From assembly GCA_003387805.1 (NCBI GenBank), contig QGSR01000050.1, positions 1-10,044 of the forward strand: a DNA stretch of 10,044 nucleotides, read 5' to 3'. Below the pieces are notes generated by a model that saw only the letters and a list, made by a program, of their open reading frames with translations, was not told the DNA's origin and searched no databases. The position numbers and the translations under genes are program-made. The DNA is from Bacillota bacterium (GTDB lineage: Bacteria > Bacillota > Limnochordia > Limnochordales > ZCTH02-B6). Shown here piece after piece: positions 6,086-10,044 of this stretch (the first letter of the stretch is position 1; every line of letters starts with the position of its first letter).

Positions 6086-6859
6086 ATGAACAAGGTGGAA
6101 ATTTGCGGCGTCAACACGTCCAAGCTGCCGGTGCTCAGCAACCCGTACATGCGGGAGCTGCTGAAACGCGTGCGGCAAGGCGACAAGGACGCGCGCGCCG
6201 AGCTCATCCAAGGCAATCTGCGCCTGGTTCTCAGCGTCATTCAGCGGTTCAACAACCGCGGCGAAAACGTGGACGACCTGTTTCAGGTGGGCTGCATCGG
6301 CTTGATGAAAGCCATCGACAACTTTGACCTCAGCCAGAACGTAAAGTTTTCCACGTACGCCGTGCCCATGATCATCGGGGAAATCCGCCGCTACCTGCGG
6401 GACAACAACCCGATTCGGGTCAGCCGCAGCCTGCGCGACATCGCGTACAAGGCGCTGCAAGTGCGGGACAGCCTGGTCAGCCGCTACAACAGGGAGCCGA
6501 CGCTGACACAGATCGCCGAGGAGATGGGGCTGCCGAGAGAGGAAGTCGTGTACGCGCTGGACGCGATTCAGGAGCCCATTTCGCTCTTCGAGCCCATCTA
6601 CCACGACGGCGGCGACCCCATTTTCGTCATGGACCAAATCAGCGACGAGCGGTCCGAGGACTCCCGGTGGATCGACGGCATTTCCATCCGGGAAGCCATG
6701 TCCCGCCTGGGCGAGCGGGAACGGCTCATCCTGACCAAGCGGTTTTTCCACGGCCGCACGCAGATGGAGGTGGCCGACGAGATCGGCATTTCCCAGGCGC
6801 AAGTGTCCAGGCTGGAGAAAGCGGCGCTGAAACACCTGCGGCGCTACATGTCCGGCTGA
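6086..6859 (+). CDS. sigG: Sigma-G, late forespore sigma factor
   Basis: The 257-residue sigma-70 family protein drives forespore genes after engulfment, including DNA-protecting and germination proteins. The N-terminus MNKVEICGVNTSKLPVL is the diagnostic sigma-G signature. Region 2 contains GNLRLVLSVIQRFNNRGE (43-60), DDLFQVGCIGLMKAIDNFDL (63-82) and VKFSTYAVPMIIGEIRRYLR (86-105). Region 3 contains NPIRVSRSLRDIAYKALQVR, then SLFEPIYHDGGDPIFVMDQI. Region 4.2 ends with EVADEIGISQAQVSRLEKAA. Length is normal. The ATG at 6086 follows GAGGGGG by 10 nt, a weaker site than those of its neighbours. Gln42 occupies the position of B. subtilis Asn45, which I recall as important for the anti-sigma factor CsfB/Gin. 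It is divergent from spoIIGA and 72 nt ahead of spoIIR. Confidence 0.98.
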   Translation: MNKVEICGVNTSKLPVLSNPYMRELLKRVRQGDKDARAELIQGNLRLVLSVIQRFNNRGENVDDLFQVGCIGLMKAIDNFDLSQNVKFSTYAVPMIIGEIRRYLRDNNPIRVSRSLRDIAYKALQVRDSLVSRYNREPTLTQIAEEMGLPREEVVYALDAIQEPISLFEPIYHDGGDPIFVMDQISDERSEDSRWIDGISIREAMSRLGERERLILTKRFFHGRTQMEVADEIGISQAQVSRLEKAALKHLRRYMSG

Positions 6860-6931
6860 CCCGCGCCGTACGCCGCCCGCAGCGTTCCGGCCCGGCGGCG
6901 GACACTGCACGGGAGAGGGGGTAGACCAACG

Positions 6932-7606
6932 GTGTCACAGGCGACGCGTGATCACTTCCGCGTGCCGGCCGCGGGCCGGATTTTCGCGGCTCTCATCATT
7001 GCTCTAACGGTTCTCGCCGCGCTGGCGGCGTGGCGGGTCCTCGGGCCGGCCGCGACCGAGGCGTACGACGCGGCGCTGCCGGTGATGCGGCTGCACGTGG
7101 TGCCCCACGACAACACGCCCGAGTCGCAGACGCTGAAGCTGCACGTCCGCGACCGGGTTCTGCAGGCGGTCTACGAGCTGACCCGCGGCCTGGACGCGGA
7201 GGAGGCGGCGGCGCGCCTCGCCGCGGAAGCCGAGACTCTGCGGGCGGCCGCCGAGGACGAGGTGCGGCGGCGGGGCGCCGCGCATCCGGTGCGCATCGTG
7301 CCGGAAGCCGGCGCCGACGGCCGGCCGGCGGCGCTGCGGGTCGTCATCGGCGCGGGAGCGGGGAACAACTGGTTCTGCGTGCTGGTGCCGCCGCTTTGCT
7401 TCTCGGACCTGGACGCGGTGGAAAAGCGGCCCGTGGACCCGGAGCGGCCCGCGGGCGTGCGGTTCGCGTGGCGCTGGCTGGACGGCTGGCTGAGCCGGCT
7501 GTCACGGTCCGGGGAAGGCGTCGGGCAGGTGCACGAGGATGACGTCGACGCCGATCTTGCGCACGCGGCCCCACGGGACGGCCACGTCCGGGCGGCGCCC
7601 GAATAA
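6932..7606 (+). CDS. spoIIR: SpoIIR, forespore signal protein that triggers SpoIIGA
   Basis: This 224-residue protein is made in the forespore and exported into the intermembrane space, where it activates SpoIIGA and so sigma-E. An N-terminal hydrophobic segment (about 15-36) would serve as export signal or anchor. Conserved family blocks are VMRLHVVPHDNTPESQTLKL (51-70) with HVRDRVL, then LRVVIGAGAGNNWFCVLVPPLCF (135-157, given from L135), and the terminal VRFAWRWLDGWLSRL (176-190). Between about 118 and 134 the family's FPTK-YG...PAGEY segment is largely missing. Residues 191-224 lie antisense to ylmC and look like passenger sequence. GTG at 6932 follows GAGAGGGGG by 10 nt. It may be cotranscribed with sigG from the forespore promoter. 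Confidence 0.88.
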   Translation: MSQATRDHFRVPAAGRIFAALIIALTVLAALAAWRVLGPAATEAYDAALPVMRLHVVPHDNTPESQTLKLHVRDRVLQAVYELTRGLDAEEAAARLAAEAETLRAAAEDEVRRRGAAHPVRIVPEAGADGRPAALRVVIGAGAGNNWFCVLVPPLCFSDLDAVEKRPVDPERPAGVRFAWRWLDGWLSRLSRSGEGVGQVHEDDVDADLAHAAPRDGHVRAAPE

Positions 7607-7762
7607 GGAGAACAGCCGCCGGCCGCCGTCGCCCGGCAGCAGCAGCGCGTGGATCGCGCCCGTGTCCGCGTCCACGTCCAAATCGTAGACGTAGCCCAGC
7701 TTGCGGCCGTCCACCAGGTTGACCACGTCCAGGAGCCGCAGCTCGGACGCCCGCACCAGCAC
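7502..7762 (-). CDS. ylmC: YlmC/YmxH family PRC-barrel sporulation protein
   Basis: An 86-residue protein with a single PRC-barrel-like beta fold. ASELRLLDVVNLVDGRKLGY (5-24), YDLDVDADTGAIHALLLPG and VAVPWGRVRKIGVDVILV (60-77) match the YlmC/YmxH pattern LSEL..kevI.l.dG..lG, D.etG.i.alliP and iPW..I.kIG.dvIlV. The family is widespread in spore formers next to sigE-sigG, but I know of no established biochemical role. GTG at 7762 is preceded on the minus strand by GGGGAGGG with about 7 nt spacing. The last 35 codons overlap the 3' end of spoIIR in exactly opposed register; the ylmC frame keeps better G/C third positions there. No clear promoter was found on its strand. Confidence 0.85.
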   Translation of the reverse strand: MLVRASELRLLDVVNLVDGRKLGYVYDLDVDADTGAIHALLLPGDGGRRLFSLFGRRPDVAVPWGRVRKIGVDVILVHLPDAFPGP

Positions 7763-7835
7763 CGCGCTCCCTCCCCGGAACTATCGTATTCACGCCTGCC
7801 GCCGCCGGTCCCACGCTTCTTCCCGCATACTCATG

Positions 7836-7841
7836 TATAAT
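7836..7841 (+). promoter_or_regulatory. Perfect TATAAT -10 element ahead of nrdR
   Basis: TATAAT is a perfect vegetative (sigma-A) -10 and stands out in such GC-rich DNA. The -35 region 16-18 nt upstream (around ACGCTT, 7813-7818) is poor. A start near 7848 would leave a leader of only about 14 nt, made up mainly of the ribosome site AGGAGGG (7848-7854) and the spacer to ATG at 7862. It would drive nrdR-pgeF. Confidence 0.5.
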
Positions 7842-7861
7842 GTCGGCAGGAGGGATCGGTT

Positions 7862-8317
7862 ATGCGGTGTCCGTTCTGCCGGCACGACGAAACGAAAGTC
7901 CTCGACTCGCGCGCGACCGAAGAAGGCGCGTCCATCCGGCGCCGGCGCCTATGCGAAAACTGCGGCCGACGCTTTACGACCTACGAGCGCTGGGAGGAAA
8001 CGCCGCTGTTGGTCGTGAAGAAGGACGGGCGGCGCGAGCCTTTCCAGCGGCAAAAGATCCTGGCCGGCCTGGTCACCGCGTGCGAAAAGCGGCCCGTCCC
8101 TCTGCGCGTCCTGGAAGAAATCGTGGACGACATCGAGCGCACCCTCCGCCAGGAAGGCGAATCGGAAGTCACCAGCCGTGCCATCGGCGAAGCCGTCATG
8201 GAGCGCCTCCGCGAGGTGGACGAAGTCGCGTACGTGCGGTTCGCCTCGGTGTACCGGGAATTTCGCGACATCACCGCCCTGCTCGGCGAAGTGGAGAAGC
8301 TGGTCAAAAGGGAGTGA
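7862..8317 (+). CDS. nrdR: NrdR, ATP/dATP-sensing repressor of ribonucleotide reductase genes
   Basis: The 151-residue cytoplasmic repressor senses ATP and dATP and shuts off nrd genes. An N-terminal zinc ribbon uses Cys3, Cys6, Cys31 and Cys34 (MRCPFC...CENCGRRF), with the typical VLDSR (13-17) and RFTTYER (37-43) around it. An ATP-cone domain (about 49-139) starts [18 protein letters not shown] and ends [13 protein letters not shown]. The length is standard for the family. ATG at 7862 follows AGGAGGG by 7 nt. No palindromic NrdR-box pair was recognised in its own upstream region. It is 5 nt from pgeF, so the two form an operon divergent from ylmC. Confidence 0.97.
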   Translation: MRCPFCRHDETKVLDSRATEEGASIRRRRLCENCGRRFTTYERWEETPLLVVKKDGRREPFQRQKILAGLVTACEKRPVPLRVLEEIVDDIERTLRQEGESEVTSRAIGEAVMERLREVDEVAYVRFASVYREFRDITALLGEVEKLVKRE

Positions 8318-8322
8318 CCCCC

Positions 8323-9117
8323 GTGTTCGTGCGGCGTGACCGGGCCGGCATCGGCCTGTGGCAGGAGGAACGCTGGGCCGCGTGGGACGTGCTCCACGCC
8401 TTCTCCGATCGGTACGGCGGCGTCAGCCCGGCGCCGTTTTCCTCGCTGAACGTAGGGCTGCACGTGGGCGACGACGCGGCGGCGGTGCGGGAAAACCGGC
8501 GGCGCCTGTGCCGGGCCCTGGGAGTGGCCCCTGAGGCGCTGGTGGCCGGCGAGCAGGTGCACGGCACCCGCGTGGCGGTCGTGGGCGCCGAGGACCGGGG
8601 GCGGGGCGCGTTCGAGCTGCGCGACGCCGTCCCGGGCGCCGACGCCCTGGTCACCGATACGCCCGGCGTCATCCTGTTCGCCTTGTTCGCCGACTGCGTG
8701 CCCGTCTACCTCTACGACCCGAAACGCCGGGCCGTGGGGCTGGCCCACGCGGGCTGGAAGGGGACGGCCGGGGGCATCGCGCGCCGCACCGCCGAGAAGA
8801 TGTCCGAGGCGTTCGGCAGCCGCCCGGAAGACCTCCACGCGGCCATCGGGCCGTCCATCGGCCCGTGCTGCTACGAGGTGGGCGAGGAAGTGGCGCGGGC
8901 GCTGGCCGGCGCGGGGCCCGGCATCGTCGTCGAGGACGCCCAAAGGCTGCGGGCGGACTTGTGGGCCGCCAACGCGGCGCAGCTGGCGGAAGCCGGCGTC
9001 CCGCGGGACAACATCGCCGTCGCGGGCCTGTGCACCCGGTGCCTGCGCGACACGTTTTTCTCTCATCGCGGCCACGGCGGACGCACGGGACGCATGGCCG
9101 CCGCCATCGGCCTGTAG
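8323..9117 (+). CDS. pgeF: PgeF/YlmD, peptidoglycan editing factor (laccase-domain family)
   Basis: This 264-residue protein belongs to the YfiH/PgeF family, once called multicopper polyphenol oxidases. E. coli YfiH removes wrongly incorporated L-Ser from muropeptide precursors. The three metal-site residues are present: His80 in EQVHG, Cys125 in FADCVPVYLYDP and His142 in AHAGWKGT. Other family marks are SDRYGGVSPAPFSSLNVGLH (28-47), IGPSIGPCCYEVG (175-187) and the C-terminal CTRC...TFFSHRGHGGRTGRMAA. The frame is open far upstream, but GTG at 8323 is chosen: it starts 5 nt after the nrdR stop, 8 nt after AAGGGAG (8308-8314), and the family match begins soon after. B. subtilis ylmD is likewise near sigG and ylmC, so this neighbourhood is conserved. 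Confidence 0.93.
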   Translation: MFVRRDRAGIGLWQEERWAAWDVLHAFSDRYGGVSPAPFSSLNVGLHVGDDAAAVRENRRRLCRALGVAPEALVAGEQVHGTRVAVVGAEDRGRGAFELRDAVPGADALVTDTPGVILFALFADCVPVYLYDPKRRAVGLAHAGWKGTAGGIARRTAEKMSEAFGSRPEDLHAAIGPSIGPCCYEVGEEVARALAGAGPGIVVEDAQRLRADLWAANAAQLAEAGVPRDNIAVAGLCTRCLRDTFFSHRGHGGRTGRMAAAIGL

Positions 9118-9202
9118 CGGCCTTGCGACGCCTTGTTGACGGGTTTTCGGGCAGGAGTTGCCGCTCCGGACACGAACTGTAACGGGCGGGAGGTGCGTGC
9201 CC

Positions 9203-10044
9203 GTGGCGCGCGGCCGGCAAATCGCGGCCATTTTGATGACAGCCTTCGGGCTTTTTAGTTTCTTCAGCCTGTTTTTCGACGCGACGGGGCAGATCGGCGC
9301 GCTGACGGCGGACTACCTGCGCCGGGCGGCCGGCTGGGTGGCCGCCGGCCCGGCGCTGATCGTGGTCTGGCTGGGCGTCCGCCTCTACCGTGGCCTGTGG
9401 GACGCGGCGGTGCTCCGGCGGCTTCTGGGCTTCACCCTGGTGCTTCTGGCAGCCTCCATCGGTCTTCATTTGTATTATCGTTTCGCCACCGACTGGCCGG
9501 CGGCGTGGAGCCCGCGGGAGGAGGCGGCGGCGGCCGGCGACGCGGCCGGCGGCATGGTGGGCGGCCTGTTGGCCGGCGCCTTCATGCGCCTGCTGGGCCC
9601 GCTGGGCACGGGACTCGCCGGCGCCGCGGCGGTGGCGGTGGCCGGCATGCTGCTGGTGGACCAGCCGGTGCGGGACGCCTGGGCGCGCCTGACGTCCAAA
9701 GCCGCGGCCGCGGGCGACAACGCCCGGGAGGCGCGCGCAAAGCTTTCACGACGCCGGCGCACGCGGGACGAGTCCGCCGCGCCCGCGGCCGACGCTGCGG
9801 AACCGGCGGCCGAGGACGGACCCGGGTGGGAGCCGGCGCTCCCAAAAGAGGACCGGCCCCCGGCCGCGAACGGTGAGACGGCGGGCCGGGAGGCCTCCGG
9901 CGGGCGCAGCCGGCGCCGGCCCGCGCGCACGGGCGGCTCGTACACGATGCCGTCCACCGCGCCGCCGCCTCGGCCGCGGGCCGCGCCCCGAACCCGGCCC
10001 GCAGGAGACGGTGCACGGGGGCGCCCCGCTGATGGGCAGCTGGG
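9203..10044 (+). CDS. FtsK/SpoIIIE-type DNA translocase, N-terminal part, cut by window end
   Basis: The frame gives about 280 residues and runs off the right edge. Membrane helices are visible at about 7-26, 44-62, 72-92, 118-134 and 137-153. The glycine-rich GGMVGGLLAGAFMRLLGPLG (116-135) is typical of the last spans of FtsK/SpoIIIE. A long Arg/Ala/Pro/Glu-rich linker follows (about 155 onward). The ATPase motor and gamma domains, and with them the final identification, would lie outside the window. Such proteins pump DNA across the closing septum; SpoIIIE does so at the sporulation septum. GTG at 9203 follows GGGAGGTG (9188-9195) by 7 nt. From about 9985 on, codon third positions suggest that the reading frame shifts by one base. 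Confidence 0.75.
   Translation, partial: MARGRQIAAILMTAFGLFSFFSLFFDATGQIGALTADYLRRAAGWVAAGPALIVVWLGVRLYRGLWDAAVLRRLLGFTLVLLAASIGLHLYYRFATDWPAAWSPREEAAAAGDAAGGMVGGLLAGAFMRLLGPLGTGLAGAAAVAVAGMLLVDQPVRDAWARLTSKAAAAGDNAREARAKLSRRRRTRDESAAPAADAAEPAAEDGPGWEPALPKEDRPPAANGETAGREASGGRSRRRPARTGGSYTMPSTAPPPRPRAAPRTRPAGDGARGRPADGQL

Noticed and set aside
6871..6900. 7-bp inverted repeat CGCCGCC/GGCGGCG between sigG and spoIIR
   Set aside because: A 16-nt loop and no U-run; such short GC repeats are expected by chance here, so not called a terminator.
6898..6907. GCGGACACTG, one mismatch from a sigma-F -10, just upstream of spoIIR
   Set aside because: No acceptable -35 lies 15-17 nt upstream and the predicted start would fall at the ribosome site. 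It remains a weak possibility, since spoIIR is sigma-F controlled in B. subtilis.
7763..7800. AATACGAT on the minus strand as a sigma-E or sigma-A -10 for ylmC
   Set aside because: Two mismatches to the sigma-E -10 and no matching -35 for sigma-E, sigma-G or sigma-A at the right distance.
7840..8322. 5' extension of pgeF in the same frame back to 7840
   Set aside because: It overlaps all of nrdR, encodes arginine-rich sequence without PgeF similarity, and a good GTG with ribosome site exists at 8323.
9123..9182. Small TTG-initiated open frame of 19 codons after pgeF
   Set aside because: No ribosome site, no similarity, and too short to support.
9136..9183. TTGACG as a possible -35 upstream of the ftsK/spoIIIE-type gene
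   Set aside because: No -10 at 16-18 nt; the nearest candidate, TGTAAC, is 36 nt away. Nothing else was seen in 9118-9202 apart from the ribosome site.
7981..9231. Long minus-strand open frame opposite nrdR and pgeF
   Set aside because: Same antisense artefact; both sense genes are firmly identified by catalytic and metal-binding motifs.
9475..10016. Two minus-strand open frames opposite the ftsK/spoIIIE-type gene
   Set aside because: Low-complexity Arg/Pro/Ala translations without family features; the sense frame has membrane helices and a good ribosome site.
1..10044. tRNA or rRNA genes, CRISPR arrays, insertion sequences, phage attachment sites
   Set aside because: No cloverleaf, repeat-spacer pattern, transposase or terminal repeats were seen; the window is core chromosome.

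Overview
This GC-rich window (about 70% G+C by eye) comes from the chromosome of an endospore-forming Bacillota. It carries pro-sigma-E, sigma-G, SpoIIGA, SpoIIR and a YlmC/YmxH protein beside the division and cell-wall cluster. High GC, frequent GTG starts and strong AGGAGG-type ribosome sites suggest one of the deep-branching GC-rich lineages (Symbiobacteriia-, Limnochordia- or Thermaerobacter-like). That placement is an inference; no rRNA or tRNA gene is present to fix it.

Layout. Positions 1-87 are the tail of an upstream plus-strand gene, possibly murG. A tight plus-strand run follows: murB (102-1010), murA (1025-2323), ftsQ/divIB (2323-3006) and, after a 121-nt gap with a candidate sigma-H promoter, ftsZ (3128-4180). 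No ftsA lies between ftsQ and ftsZ. On the minus strand, convergent with ftsZ, are sigE (4200-4937) and spoIIGA (4915-5913), overlapping by 23 nt. A 172-nt divergent control region (5914-6085) separates spoIIGA from plus-strand sigG (6086-6859). It holds a forespore-type promoter facing sigG, a sigma-H-like promoter facing spoIIGA, and a cluster of CGTCCG hexamers. spoIIR (6932-7606) follows sigG and overlaps tail-to-tail with minus-strand ylmC (7502-7762). Divergent from ylmC are nrdR (7862-8317) and pgeF (8323-9117). An ftsK/spoIIIE-type gene (9203 on) runs off the right edge. No stretch above 300 nt lacks a gene; the longest gaps are 5914-6085, 3007-3127, 7763-7861 and 9118-9202.

How the genes work together. 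MurB and MurA supply the UDP-MurNAc branch of peptidoglycan synthesis. FtsQ and FtsZ build the division septum, which is moved to the pole at sporulation. The central genes form the first cross-septum signalling relay of sporulation: sigma-F in the forespore makes SpoIIR, SpoIIR activates the membrane protease SpoIIGA in the mother cell, and SpoIIGA cuts pro-sigma-E to its active form. Sigma-G then takes over in the forespore. An FtsK/SpoIIIE-type DNA pump, encoded at the right end, would fill the forespore with the chromosome. Compared with Bacillus subtilis, the spoIIGA-sigE pair is inverted in place, spoIIR has joined the locus, ylmC is inverted, and ftsA is missing from its usual place. 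No mobile element, CRISPR array or wholly new system was seen. The novelty lies in the rearranged, compact relay locus and its control region.
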